Notes: generated by a model from the letters alone, not told the origin. A DNA stretch of 23,672 nucleotides from JBBRXJ01 sp038248505 (GCA_038248505.1 JBBRXJ010000056.1:1-23672); one strand, 5' to 3'; positions 1 through 8,480 are shown, numbered from the stretch's first letter. Numbers and translations: made by a program.

Positions 1-750
1 CATTATTTATATGTCTTTCCGATACTAAATGAATACAATATAAAGGGTGCTTTCTATCCACCTGTAAAAGCGATAAATGAACATACTGTTTTAGATGTTA
101 ATAAAATACATTTCATACTTGCTTCTACTCCAAATAAAGAAATAATTATTAAGGATATTTTTCGTTTACTAGATATATATAGGCATGATAATTCATTAGA
201 ATCTAATGAATTATATTTTCAGAAATTGGCACATAAAAGTCGATTTGATACCGCCGAGGTTATTTTTATAAAACGTTTATTGCAAATGGAGTTGCCAGAC
301 GAAGTGCGGAAACTTATATTAAATACACTTTTCGAGAAGTTTGTAGGATTAAATGAAGAGATTTTTAGCAGAGAGTTATATATGTCTCATGATCAAATTA
401 AATGTATGATTAGCTGTGGGATGCATTTTGGGGCTCATGGTTACAGTCATGAATGGATGGATAGTATTTCTGCTGATCAGCAATTGTTTGAAGTAAAAAA
501 GTCAATAGAATTTTTAGAGTCCATTGGAGCAGATAACAAACGTTGGACTATGACATATCCGTATGGTATATATAATGCAGATACAATTAGGATACTTGAA
601 GAAAATAACTTTAAGTTGGCTTTTACTACGGATGTTGATATTGCAGATATTTCATCGCATGGGAGATATGAATTGCCACGATTAGATACGAATGATTTAC
701 CACAAATTCGTCATATATCATTAGACAAATGGTTATTAAAACTACAATAG
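1..750 (+). CDS. NodB-type polysaccharide deacetylase, 5' end cut off by the window
   Basis: The frame is open from base 1 to the stop at 748-750, so about 249 C-terminal codons are visible and the true start lies upstream. The opening residues (YVFPILNEYNIKGAFYPP) match the strand that follows the N-terminal Asp-Asp motif of the carbohydrate esterase 4/NodB fold; that motif itself is outside the window. An H-x3-H metal-binding motif (HGYSH, codons at 436-450) is present, followed by a YPYG motif and a C-terminal segment running into FTTDVD and the ELPRLD-type end of the family. Such enzymes remove N-acetyl groups from glycans or lipid-linked sugars. Its position at the edge of a surface-polysaccharide locus suggests a glycan precursor as substrate, but the specificity cannot be read. 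A TTG at 226 is an internal codon, not the start. The family call is secure and the substrate is unknown. Confidence 0.85.
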   Translation, partial: HYLYVFPILNEYNIKGAFYPPVKAINEHTVLDVNKIHFILASTPNKEIIIKDIFRLLDIYRHDNSLESNELYFQKLAHKSRFDTAEVIFIKRLLQMELPDEVRKLILNTLFEKFVGLNEEIFSRELYMSHDQIKCMISCGMHFGAHGYSHEWMDSISADQQLFEVKKSIEFLESIGADNKRWTMTYPYGIYNADTIRILEENNFKLAFTTDVDIADISSHGRYELPRLDTNDLPQIRHISLDKWLLKLQ

Positions 751-787
751 GAATTTTTCATAATATAAAATATTTATTCTTAAACAA

Positions 788-1462
788 ATGACACAAAATA
801 CTACATTAAAGCAAGTTTGGGAGACTACACATAAAGAACGTGAATTTGGATCCTATCCTAATGAATCGGCAATTCGTTTTATTGCAAAAAACTATAAGAG
901 TAGAAATGACAAATCAGAAATTAAAATATTAGAAGTGGGTTGCGGAGCTGGGCCAAATATTTGGTTTCTATCAAGAGAGGGATATGATGCATACGGTATA
1001 GATATTAGTTCTCAGGCCATAGAGCGTGTTAAAGGGAAGCTTGCATTAGAGTCTTTATCCGCCAACTTATTGGTAGGAGATATTTCGGAGATGCCCTATC
1101 CTGATAATTATTTTGATGCGGTGCTTGATTGTGAATGTATTTATTGCAATAATCATGCTACAAGTGCAGGAATTCTTAGTTCTATAAAACGAATTCTTAA
1201 AGATGATGGCTTATTTTATAGTCGAACATTCACAGATAAAATGTTTGTTGGAGCGAATTCAAAAATAGTAGGCCATCGAGAGTATGAAGAGGTGTATGAA
1301 GGCCCTCTAAAAGACAAAGGATTTGTTCGTTTAGCAGATGAGAAGGATATTTATGAATTGTACGGAAAATTATTTTCAGTTCAATCTTTAGATTTGCTTG
1401 AATGGACCGATTATAATAGAACGGTTCTAATTAGTGAATGGGTTGTGGTATGTAGGAAATAG
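788..1462 (+). CDS. Class I SAM-dependent methyltransferase
   Basis: A 224-residue Rossmann-fold methyltransferase. Motif I is LEVGCGAGPN (residues 48-57), the acidic ribose-binding loop is GIDIS (70-74), and motif II/III is GDISEMPYPDNYFD (97-110). This is the arrangement of the Methyltransf_11/25 families, and the length is normal for them. It starts 38 bp after the deacetylase on the same strand, so the two are probably co-transcribed. In this setting it most likely methylates a sugar or a lipid-linked glycan intermediate, but nothing in the sequence identifies the acceptor. A small-molecule methyltransferase is an alternative. It ends facing the minus-strand sugar cassette. Confidence 0.85.
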   Translation: MTQNTTLKQVWETTHKEREFGSYPNESAIRFIAKNYKSRNDKSEIKILEVGCGAGPNIWFLSREGYDAYGIDISSQAIERVKGKLALESLSANLLVGDISEMPYPDNYFDAVLDCECIYCNNHATSAGILSSIKRILKDDGLFYSRTFTDKMFVGANSKIVGHREYEEVYEGPLKDKGFVRLADEKDIYELYGKLFSVQSLDLLEWTDYNRTVLISEWVVVCRK

Positions 1463-1473
1463 TTTTTTATAGT

Positions 1474-1496
1474 ACAAATTGTCTTGTGCAATTTGT
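1474..1496. terminator. Weak inverted repeat between convergent genes, possible terminator
   Basis: The 88-bp gap between the methyltransferase stop (1462) and the end of the minus-strand cassette (1551) holds a perfect 8-bp inverted repeat, ACAAATTG (1474-1481) and CAATTTGT (1489-1496), with a 7-base loop. T-rich stretches lie on both sides. The stem is A+T-rich, so the hairpin is weak. Position between convergent genes is the main argument for a terminator. Confidence 0.3.
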
Positions 1497-1550
1497 TAGA
1501 TAATTTTATTTAGGACGTAATTTTAGGTCGCAACTTAAATTTATTAGTAA

Positions 1551-2600
1551 TTATCGTGCAGTAATATGTTTAGCTAATTCCAGAACTCTTTTGTACTCAT
1601 CAGGTCTTCCTATGTCAATCCAATAGCCTATTATAGGGTATTTAATAACTTTTTTCCCTTTATTAATTAATAGTTGCATAAAATCGGTTGCATTCATAAA
1701 AGTGTTTTTTGGTATAAGCGAAAGGAGTTCTCTTTTCACTATATAAATACCAGCATTTGCAAAAAATTCAAAATTAGGTTTTTCGTCAATAGAATGTATT
1801 ACATCTCCTTGTGTGTTAAATATGCCGTATGGAATACTAACATTATGAGGTATTGCAGCAGCAAGCATGTCTGCATTTTGATCTTGAAAATAGAAAAAGA
1901 AATCTTCAAAGTCAATATTTGTGAAAAGGTCAGAATTCATAATTAAAACATAGTCGCTACTAAAGGAATCTATTAGGGATAGGGCGCCTATGGTACCCAT
2001 AAAATGAGGTTCTCGTACACATTTTGCTTTTAAATGTGCATACTTCTCATTAAAATGTAATTCAAGCTGTTCTGCCAAATAATTAACGGTAATGAAGTAA
2101 TTGTCGATACCACTCGTATAAAGACTATCGATATTGTAATCAATAATTGATTTGTTACCAACTTTTAGTAATGGTTTTGGGGTTTTATCGGTTAAGGGTT
2201 TTAGTCGTTCGCCTTTTCCTCCGGCCATGAGTACCGCGTCAAGAGGTAATACATTAATACGGGATGTAAGGTCATATAAATTAATTAATTTTTTATTCTT
2301 ATCGAGGCAGGGTAGTAATTTTATTCCTAAATCTCGGTAGGATTTTATTTCTTTCGGAAGGGATTTGGCATTCTCTATGAATTTAAAATTGGTGTTCGCT
2401 GCATTGGAAACAGCGTCTTCGAGCTTGCAACCATTTAAGAGTGCTCTTCTTAAATCGCCATCCGTTAAGGTTCCATACATTATTCCGTTTTCTTGCAGAA
2501 TGAAAAGTGTTTGTACATCACCCGATAATTCATTTAGGCGTTTGAGTGCTTCGTGAATTGATTCAGTATTATAAATTGAATATAATTTTAAGTCTTTCAT
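1551..2600 (-). CDS. CBS-domain sugar-1-phosphate nucleotidyltransferase (PtmE-like)
   Basis: This 349-residue protein has two CBS motifs (residues about 8-115, with GTLTDGDLRRAL at 43-54) fused to a nucleotidyltransferase domain (about 122-349). The signature is LMAGGKGERLKPLTDKTPKPLL (residues 124-145), followed by a metal-binding Asp in NSDLFTNID. The domain order and length match the PtmE-type enzymes of Campylobacter legionaminic-acid synthesis, which form a GDP-amino sugar from GlcN-1-P. The CBS pair probably senses an adenosine nucleotide. It is the last gene of the minus-strand cassette, 74 bp after the GT-B-like gene. Other CBS-nucleotidyltransferases act in heptose or mannose pathways, so the sugar is inferred from the amidotransferase neighbours rather than proven. 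Confidence 0.82.
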   Translation of the reverse strand: MKDLKLYSIYNTESIHEALKRLNELSGDVQTLFILQENGIMYGTLTDGDLRRALLNGCKLEDAVSNAANTNFKFIENAKSLPKEIKSYRDLGIKLLPCLDKNKKLINLYDLTSRINVLPLDAVLMAGGKGERLKPLTDKTPKPLLKVGNKSIIDYNIDSLYTSGIDNYFITVNYLAEQLELHFNEKYAHLKAKCVREPHFMGTIGALSLIDSFSSDYVLIMNSDLFTNIDFEDFFFYFQDQNADMLAAAIPHNVSIPYGIFNTQGDVIHSIDEKPNFEFFANAGIYIVKRELLSLIPKNTFMNATDFMQLLINKGKKVIKYPIIGYWIDIGRPDEYKRVLELAKHITAR

Positions 2601-2674
2601 ATTTCTTATATATGTTTAAAAGCTATACTGTAATTGATTACGGGAAATTATATTTATATTTTAATGCATATTGT

Positions 2675-4069
2675 TTATGGCTTTTGTGTAGATATTTCAT
2701 TTATGAATTTAGTATAGTTATCTTTCCAATTCAGCGACCATATTTGTTTAGTATATTCAGTTTGCATGGTAGCTGGTTTATCATTTATTTTGGAAATTAA
2801 TTCATCAGGGTTTGAAAACCATATACCTAACTCTCTTGGTATTACAATTCTTGCAAAATAATTATCAAGAATAAATATGTCTTTATTAAATGCTAATGCT
2901 TCAAATATAACTGTTGAATAGCTAGCGATAACAATAGTACTTGCTTGAATTAGCTCGTATATGTTTGAATTCTTATCTATTGATATATTGTGTTCTTTTA
3001 TTATGGTTAATTGATTAGGCGTTAAATTATCTTTAGGATGCAAACGCAATAAAATTGGAATATTTGTTTGTTTTGTATTTGATAGCTTTATTGCAATATC
3101 AATGAATTGATCTGTTATATTCCATTGAGAAATGATAAGTATAGAAGACTCAGTTTTAGCTTTATTTCCATTTGTGTGTTTAATTTTTTCCTCTAAAAAT
3201 GGAAATCCAATGTTTACTAATTTTGAAGGTGATCTTATATTTTTCACCCAAAATTTTCCATAAATGAGGATATAATCAGGCAAAAATTTAAAATAGTCAT
3301 CTGTAAACCCTGCCTTGCCGTAACTATATGCAAGCATGTTGATTATTCCATGTTGTGGTTCTATTACTTTTATTCCTTCTTCTTTTGCCCACTTTATGAT
3401 GTATGATTTTGATCCATAACTAGCATCCTCAAATAATAAAAATTCAGGGTTTAATTTTTCGTATAAATTTTTGTATAAAAACTTAAGTATAGGTAGCTTT
3501 TTTCGTATGCTGGTTAATTTATTGTATATAAAATTGATATGCTCATTTTTAATGTTTAGATCATGTTTTACTAAATAATCTATAAATTCTTTTATTCGTT
3601 TTTTTTCTTTCTTTGGTACAATAGTTAGATATTTTAGTATTTCAGAAAGAATAAAAATTGAATCGTGATAGAATATTTTGTTAGGGGTTCGTGGTTTTTG
3701 GATGTTAAAGCCTAATGACCTTTCAATAAATATAGTAGATTGAGGATTTATATTATAAAAATGATCATTTACTTTATTAAAAAATAATCCGTCTTCAAAT
3801 TGATTAGATGTTGAGCTTCCTAAAATTATAGTGGATATATTCTTTTTCTTGAAAATGAATATAGGATTATTAAAAGTAATATTAAAAATATATTTAAATA
3901 TTTGGAGCTTGAATTTTGGTACTTCAACAGCTTTATTTAATGTTTCGTTTTTAAGTTCAAATAAATGATATCGCACCAATGGCCAAAGTAAAATATTATC
4001 ATAAAATGAAAATTTTATGATATCTGGCTGATCATCTAAATGCCATATTTCATTAGCAGAATTGTCCAT
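2675..4069 (-). CDS. Uncharacterised GT-B-like surface-carbohydrate transferase
   Basis: A 464-residue protein with no obvious signal peptide or membrane span, rich in Ile, Asn and Lys. I cannot name its family with certainty. Three blocks resemble GT-B-fold enzymes related to capsule and polysialic-acid synthesis. EPQHG (residues 237-241) sits in a 'gene product of an old gene, QHG' loop as seen in KpsC or CDP-glycerol-transferase-like proteins. LRLHPKD (341-347) is a basic nucleotide/phosphate-binding strand. SYSTVIFEAL (383-392) resembles the 'S-T-x3-EA' donor-site helix. The N-terminal half (1-200) shows no motif I recognise. It lies between the PtmE-like enzyme and the amidotransferase (53-bp gap), so a reasonable inference is transfer of the amidinated sugar made by this cassette. 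It looks more A+T-rich than its neighbours, which fits horizontal transfer. Confidence 0.6.
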   Translation of the reverse strand: MDNSANEIWHLDDQPDIIKFSFYDNILLWPLVRYHLFELKNETLNKAVEVPKFKLQIFKYIFNITFNNPIFIFKKKNISTIILGSSTSNQFEDGLFFNKVNDHFYNINPQSTIFIERSLGFNIQKPRTPNKIFYHDSIFILSEILKYLTIVPKKEKKRIKEFIDYLVKHDLNIKNEHINFIYNKLTSIRKKLPILKFLYKNLYEKLNPEFLLFEDASYGSKSYIIKWAKEEGIKVIEPQHGIINMLAYSYGKAGFTDDYFKFLPDYILIYGKFWVKNIRSPSKLVNIGFPFLEEKIKHTNGNKAKTESSILIISQWNITDQFIDIAIKLSNTKQTNIPILLRLHPKDNLTPNQLTIIKEHNISIDKNSNIYELIQASTIVIASYSTVIFEALAFNKDIFILDNYFARIVIPRELGIWFSNPDELISKINDKPATMQTEYTKQIWSLNWKDNYTKFINEISTQKP

Positions 4070-4122
4070 TTTATTATTATATACTAGCTATGGTTTAAGC
4101 AATTTAATTTTGTAGCAAGCTT

Positions 4123-5235
4123 TTATTTCTTTAATTGTCTTTTCCTATTAAACTCTTGTAATTTATGGTATAATTTTATATCACTAGCATATTCGTTATG
4201 TGCGATTTCTGGTTTTTTCAAATAGGCTTCGAAGTCTGCTTTTGTCCAATCCATTTTTTTAATGAAGTAATCAATATCTTCTTCAAGTAATCGTTGGTTA
4301 TAAGGAGGTTCTTTTAGTATTGCCAGTGCTTCAATACGTGTCATTTGGCCAGATGCTATTAGGCTAGAGAGATGTGCTTTTCGCTTATCTACCCCAAATT
4401 TAATTGGCAGAATATAGCTTTGGTAAAAACGGGTAAATACCGATTCGTAGTGTTTATAAGGATAGGGTTTGTAATTGAAATCTTTTATAAGCAGATCAAG
4501 AGCATCTTGTTTTTTGAAGTCAATGTAGTCGAGAATGGCATATCTTTTTATGTTACGGATATGCTCGAAGTATAAGTATTGTTTAAGAGAAATTAAAGGG
4601 AACGATTTTATTTTTAAACTTCCAAATTTGTTTTGAATGGCACGAATATTTTTTCCATCGTATTTCATCCAATTCCAGTTTTTGGGAATAACAATACCTT
4701 CGGTTGCTACATTGTTTCCGCTCAAAATATAGTTTACGCCGTACTTTCTGGCGTGTCTATAATTTACCCCATGCAAGGCATTATCATATAGCAATTCAAT
4801 ATCAATAACATCAGCTTTGAAAAAGGATTTCATGAGGTCTTTATACTCCTCCCAATCAATAACGTGTGTGTATAAATCAACATCGAGTTTGCGAACCAAG
4901 TTAGCAATATTATTTGCTGCCAACTCTGTATCCCATCCGTTATCCATGTGTGTAGCTAGCGGACGTAAGCCTAATTGTTTCACTAAATAGAGAACATACG
5001 AACTATCGACACCACCACTAACACCAACAATACAGTCGTATTCTTTATTCTTTCCATCTTTCTTGATTTTCTCAACTAGTTTCTCAAGTTCGCTTGGTTT
5101 TGTTTTACTGTCATGATTGTATTTTTCAATGAAATTGGTGCAATAATTACATCTTCCTTGTTCATCAAAATGAATGTTTGATGCTGTGGTATCCATTACG
5201 CAACGGGTACATATTTTTATTTCCTTGTTAATCAC
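4123..5235 (-). CDS. wbuX: N-acetyl sugar amidotransferase (WbuX/WbpG/PseA family)
   Basis: A 370-residue PP-loop ATPase that should convert an N-acetyl group on a sugar to an acetamidino group, using ammonia supplied by the HisH/HisF-like pair. It has two CxxC pairs (C9/C12 and C29/C32), likely a zinc site, and the ATP-pyrophosphatase loop SGGVDSS at residues 73-79. The opening CTRCVMDTT is characteristic of the family. The length matches the family (about 370-380 residues). It overlaps the hisF-like gene upstream by 8 bp, so translation is probably coupled. Known relatives act on diacetamido-mannuronic acid (Pseudomonas WbpG), pseudaminic acid (PseA) or legionaminic acid. Which applies here is not decidable from the protein, but the PtmE-like neighbour favours a legionaminic-type substrate. 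Confidence 0.9.
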   Translation of the reverse strand: MINKEIKICTRCVMDTTASNIHFDEQGRCNYCTNFIEKYNHDSKTKPSELEKLVEKIKKDGKNKEYDCIVGVSGGVDSSYVLYLVKQLGLRPLATHMDNGWDTELAANNIANLVRKLDVDLYTHVIDWEEYKDLMKSFFKADVIDIELLYDNALHGVNYRHARKYGVNYILSGNNVATEGIVIPKNWNWMKYDGKNIRAIQNKFGSLKIKSFPLISLKQYLYFEHIRNIKRYAILDYIDFKKQDALDLLIKDFNYKPYPYKHYESVFTRFYQSYILPIKFGVDKRKAHLSSLIASGQMTRIEALAILKEPPYNQRLLEEDIDYFIKKMDWTKADFEAYLKKPEIAHNEYASDIKLYHKLQEFNRKRQLKK

Positions 5236-5995
5236 GATAAAAAAGATTTACGAGTTCTTCATATTTAGGATAGGTAATTAGTACTGCTCTGTGTTTTCCC
5301 TGAAAAACAAAAAAGCTACCAGCAGCTACAGCAGACACCTTAGCCAGACTAACTGCAATTTTAAAATCATTTAAGCTACCGGCACCACCACAAGCAATGA
5401 GAGGGATAGAAAGTTTGCTTGATACCAAAGATAACAAATCTAAATCATAACCAGCCATTGTCCCGTCTTTATCAACAGAGGTTAGTAGAATTTCTCCAGC
5501 ACCAGCTTGTTCAAGGTTTTGAATATGGTTTTCTATTTTAAGCTTGCTGTTTTTTGATTTAACATGATTATACACATGGTATGCTCCAAACATATTTTTC
5601 TTACTATCTACAGCTCCAACAATGCTTTGACAACCGTAGAGTGCAGCAGCTTCTTCAATTAGTTTTAAATCACTAAGAGCATTAAAATTTAGTGCTATTT
5701 TTTCAATACCCAGTCCAAAAATTCGTTTTACTTGCTCTATGTTTCTTATTCCACCACCATAACAAAGTGGCATAAAACATTCTGATGCAATATTTCCGAT
5801 CATTTTATAATCAGGCTCAGCGGCGACTTTAGATGCATTAATATCCAGGAAAATAATTTCGTCAGCATCCTTATCATTAAAAATCTTAATTACGTTAATA
5901 GGATCGCCAACGTATTTAAGATGATCAAATTTAACACTCTTATACAAACCATTATTTTTGTACAGAAGAACAGGTATGACGCGAACAGAAAGCAT
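5228..5995 (-). CDS. wbuZ: HisF-like ammonia-channel subunit for sugar amidation (WbuZ family)
   Basis: A 255-residue (beta-alpha)8 barrel related to HisF of histidine biosynthesis. The phosphate-binding and barrel signatures are visible (YVGDPINVI, FLDINAS, CYGGGIRN, ACGGAGS). Aligned to HisF, the second catalytic aspartate is kept (D130 in GAVDSK) but the first is replaced: where HisF has CLD with Asp11, this protein reads VLL with Leu11. Asp11 is needed for imidazole-glycerol-phosphate cyclisation, so this is very unlikely to be a histidine enzyme. It fits the WbuZ/HisF2 group, which docks HisH and passes ammonia to the amidotransferase. Its start overlaps the hisH stop by one base and its end overlaps wbuX by 8 bp. 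No other his gene is present. Confidence 0.88.
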   Translation of the reverse strand: MLSVRVIPVLLYKNNGLYKSVKFDHLKYVGDPINVIKIFNDKDADEIIFLDINASKVAAEPDYKMIGNIASECFMPLCYGGGIRNIEQVKRIFGLGIEKIALNFNALSDLKLIEEAAALYGCQSIVGAVDSKKNMFGAYHVYNHVKSKNSKLKIENHIQNLEQAGAGEILLTSVDKDGTMAGYDLDLLSLVSSKLSIPLIACGGAGSLNDFKIAVSLAKVSAVAAGSFFVFQGKHRAVLITYPKYEELVNLFYRD

Positions 5996-6606
5996 TAATA
6001 GTGTTTAATATAGTTTTCTAATAATTTCATGCCAAATTTATGACTTTTTTCAGGATGGTATTGGGCACCTAGAATATTATCTTTTTCAAAAGCCGAAACA
6101 AAGTTATATCCATATTCGGTAAGGTTAAGGATATCGCTCTTGTTATCGCATTCAACGTGGAAGGAATGTACGAAGTAAAAACGATTTTCATCAAACATAT
6201 CTTTGAATAACGGGCTTTCTTTCTCAATTTTCACAACATTCCAACCCATGTGAGGAACTTTTAACTGGAGATCGCTGACTTTAAAACGTGTTGTTTTGCC
6301 AGGTAAATAACCTAGACCTGGTAAAATACCTTCTTCGCTACTTCTTGTTAATAATTGCATTCCGAGGCAAATTCCTAAAACAGGAATTTTCTCAACTATT
6401 ATTTTTGTGTTTAATACTTCAAGTAACTTTCTATCTGCTAAATTCTTCATTCCAGTATCAAATGCGCCAACTCCAGGTAAAATAAGTTTTGAGGATTTGT
6501 ATATTTCATCAGGGTCAGAACATATTTGACTGTCGTATCCGATCTTTCGAATCATATTCTTGATGGAAAGAAGGTTTCCGATACCGTAGTCGACAATTGT
6601 TATCAT
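5995..6606 (-). CDS. hisH: HisH-type glutamine amidotransferase (WbuY/HisH2)
   Basis: A 203-residue class I glutaminase that releases ammonia from glutamine. The catalytic triad is intact: Cys80 in GICLGMQ, and His184 and Glu186 in QYHPEKS. The HisH oxyanion region PGVGAFDTGM (44-53) and the GWN motif (121-123) are also present. As the first gene of the minus-strand cassette, overlapping the HisF-like gene by one base, it should form the ammonia-generating complex for sugar amidination rather than for histidine synthesis. The symbol hisH reflects homology; wbuY or hisH2 would describe the role better. The start ATG at 6604-6606 gives the canonical ITIVDYGIGN N-terminus. Confidence 0.9.
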   Translation of the reverse strand: MITIVDYGIGNLLSIKNMIRKIGYDSQICSDPDEIYKSSKLILPGVGAFDTGMKNLADRKLLEVLNTKIIVEKIPVLGICLGMQLLTRSSEEGILPGLGYLPGKTTRFKVSDLQLKVPHMGWNVVKIEKESPLFKDMFDENRFYFVHSFHVECDNKSDILNLTEYGYNFVSAFEKDNILGAQYHPEKSHKFGMKLLENYIKHY

Positions 6607-6959
6607 GATGCTTTATATAATGGAACGCTATTTATTTAAGAACTTGTAATTAAGACATATATATAAATATTTTTGCATAAATATTTTAACTTTAACAATC
6701 GAGCAAATATACATAAAACGCTTAAAAAGGATACATTTGTTTACTATTAGAATTAATATACATCTTATATTTAGAGAGCTCGTGTGCAATAATTTTATTT
6801 TACATCCTTTTAATAGTACTAAATAGTCTTTATTTTGAATTTTTAAATGTTTGATATATTGACTTATAGCATGTATGCGCACAGAAATAAATGGATATCT
6901 ATTTAAAAAATGTTCTATATTTACAAGGTTTCTAAGAATTTGTTGGATTTTATACAATT
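6607..6959. other. A+T-rich divergent intergenic region with likely promoters
   Basis: These 353 bp separate hisH (leftward) from the flippase gene (rightward), so promoters for both should lie here. On the minus strand a TATATTTG sequence (complement of 6704-6711) matches the Bacteroidota -7 consensus TAnnTTTG about 95 bp before hisH, but I find no good TTTG -33 partner at the usual spacing. On the plus strand TATATTTA at 6916-6923 is one base off the consensus, about 36 bp before the flippase ATG. A minus-strand open frame at 6628-6957 has low-complexity composition and no recognisable protein, so I treat it as non-coding. Confidence 0.45.
6704..6711 (-). promoter_or_regulatory. Candidate -7 box for the minus-strand sugar cassette
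   Basis: Read on the minus strand this is TATATTTG, an exact match to the Bacteroidota -7 element TAnnTTTG. It is about 95 bp upstream of the hisH start. The -33 TTTG partner is not evident, so the match may be chance in A+T-rich DNA. Confidence 0.25.
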
Positions 6960-8417
6960 ATGAAAGTTAGGTCAAAAATTACCTCCATTGCCAAGCGTCT
7001 ATTTCAGAATGACCTAAGAGAACTACTAGGGCACAGCACAAATTACATTTCGGCTGATGTGATTATTATGCTCGTTTCTTTTTTTCTTATGCCGATTATA
7101 ACTCGCTTACTTAGTACTGAAGAGTATGGATACATGTCCATTTATTTGACATTGTTGAGTGTGTTTAATATCGTTTTTCTGATGGGTATAGATGGGGCAA
7201 TAAATATCAATTATGTCAATAAACAATATCCTCATAGAGATTATCTTTTTACGAATTTGGTTTTTAGTTTTCTTCTCTCCGTTTTTCTTTTTATATTAAT
7301 GATTTTTTTTCTACCTTACATTAGCGTAAAGTATGGTATTCCAGAATATATTTTAATAGCCGCTGCATTAACTTCCATGAGTGGTATCTTTTTTTCAATT
7401 CAGATTGGATTATTTCAGGTTAAGAAACAAAGCAGAAAATTTGCCTGGTTACTTGGATCGAAACAGGTTATAATTTTACTGATTTCCCTCGCTGCAATAT
7501 GGTATTTGTCAAGCGAGCGCCATTACGGTCGTGTTTACACAACACTCATTATAACACTTGTTTTTAGTGCTTACTCAGCATGGTGTTTATTTAAAGAGGG
7601 CGGTCATCGCTTTGTTAAGAAATATGCTGTTGATGCATTGCTTTTTAGCTTGCCCATTATGCCACATATTTTGTCGGGTTTTATTTTGAAGTTATTTGAT
7701 CAAATGATTATAAATGAGCTGGTGGGTGCATCAGCTACTGGACTTTATGCATTTGCTTATACAATAGGGATGACTTTGCTTGCTATAGTGTCAAGTATAA
7801 ACAGAGCATTTCAGCCTATGTTTTGGTCCTATATACAAGAGGAAAACTTTAAAGGAATTAATAAATTAGCACGTTTTTATGGAAAGATTATATACATGTG
7901 TGCCATTGGCTTAATCTTTTTTGCTAGAGAAATAGTGATAATAATTGCAGATGAAAAATATTATGAATCCTATAAGATCATTCCTTTTGTGGCTTTCTCC
8001 TATGTTTTTGTATTCTTATATAATCTGTATGGTTCCATTGCTTTTTACAAAAAGAAAACCTGGTTAATTTCAATGAATACTATTGTAGCAGCAGCAATTA
8101 ATATTATACTTAACTATATTTTTATTCCTATTTACGGTTATAAGGTAGCAGCAATAAATACACTTATTTCATATATGGTATTATTTATTATGCATTACAT
8201 TGGCTGTAGATATTTATTAAAGTTTAAACTCATTAATCCAAGTTCGGTTTTCCCCGATTTTATTTTTCTTACCGGTGTAATGTTTGTTTATTTAGCCATG
8301 GATCATTTCATTTGTAATACGTATGTTTTATTACCACTTAAAATATTGGTAGTAGGTTTAAGTTGTGTATATCTATTTTTTAGTCAAATAAAAGGAGGGA
8401 TCCAAAAAATGGTGTAA
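6960..8417 (+). CDS. Wzx-type lipid-linked oligosaccharide flippase
   Basis: A 485-residue integral membrane protein with about 12 to 14 hydrophobic segments spread over its whole length, as in the polysaccharide-transporter branch of the MOP superfamily. The N-terminal region (TNYISADVIIMLVSFFLMP and TRLLSTEEYGYMS) is typical of Wzx/RfbX proteins, where a short cytoplasmic start leads into the first helices and an EYG motif follows. It would move undecaprenyl-linked repeat units across the inner membrane. It is the only flippase in the window, so it probably serves the glycan made by the surrounding genes. Its rather high Tyr/Phe/Ile content and low G+C are usual for O-antigen flippases. No Wzy polymerase is seen here. 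Confidence 0.88.
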   Translation: MKVRSKITSIAKRLFQNDLRELLGHSTNYISADVIIMLVSFFLMPIITRLLSTEEYGYMSIYLTLLSVFNIVFLMGIDGAININYVNKQYPHRDYLFTNLVFSFLLSVFLFILMIFFLPYISVKYGIPEYILIAAALTSMSGIFFSIQIGLFQVKKQSRKFAWLLGSKQVIILLISLAAIWYLSSERHYGRVYTTLIITLVFSAYSAWCLFKEGGHRFVKKYAVDALLFSLPIMPHILSGFILKLFDQMIINELVGASATGLYAFAYTIGMTLLAIVSSINRAFQPMFWSYIQEENFKGINKLARFYGKIIYMCAIGLIFFAREIVIIIADEKYYESYKIIPFVAFSYVFVFLYNLYGSIAFYKKKTWLISMNTIVAAAINIILNYIFIPIYGYKVAAINTLISYMVLFIMHYIGCRYLLKFKLINPSSVFPDFIFLTGVMFVYLAMDHFICNTYVLLPLKILVVGLSCVYLFFSQIKGGIQKMV

Positions 8418-8480
8418 TTTCATTTTTAGGGACTATTATTTTTTTCAATCTTAGCTTAATTTAATGATAAATATATAAAC

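Noticed and set aside
5228..6606. Histidine-biosynthesis genes hisF and hisH
   Set aside because: No other his gene is present, the HisF-like protein has lost Asp11, and both overlap or adjoin a sugar amidotransferase; they are better read as an ammonia supply for sugar amidation.
6628..6957. 109-codon minus-strand open frame in the divergent gap
   Set aside because: The translation is dominated by Ile, Lys, Leu and Tyr as expected from random A+T-rich DNA, shows no domain, and would fill the region where two promoters are needed.
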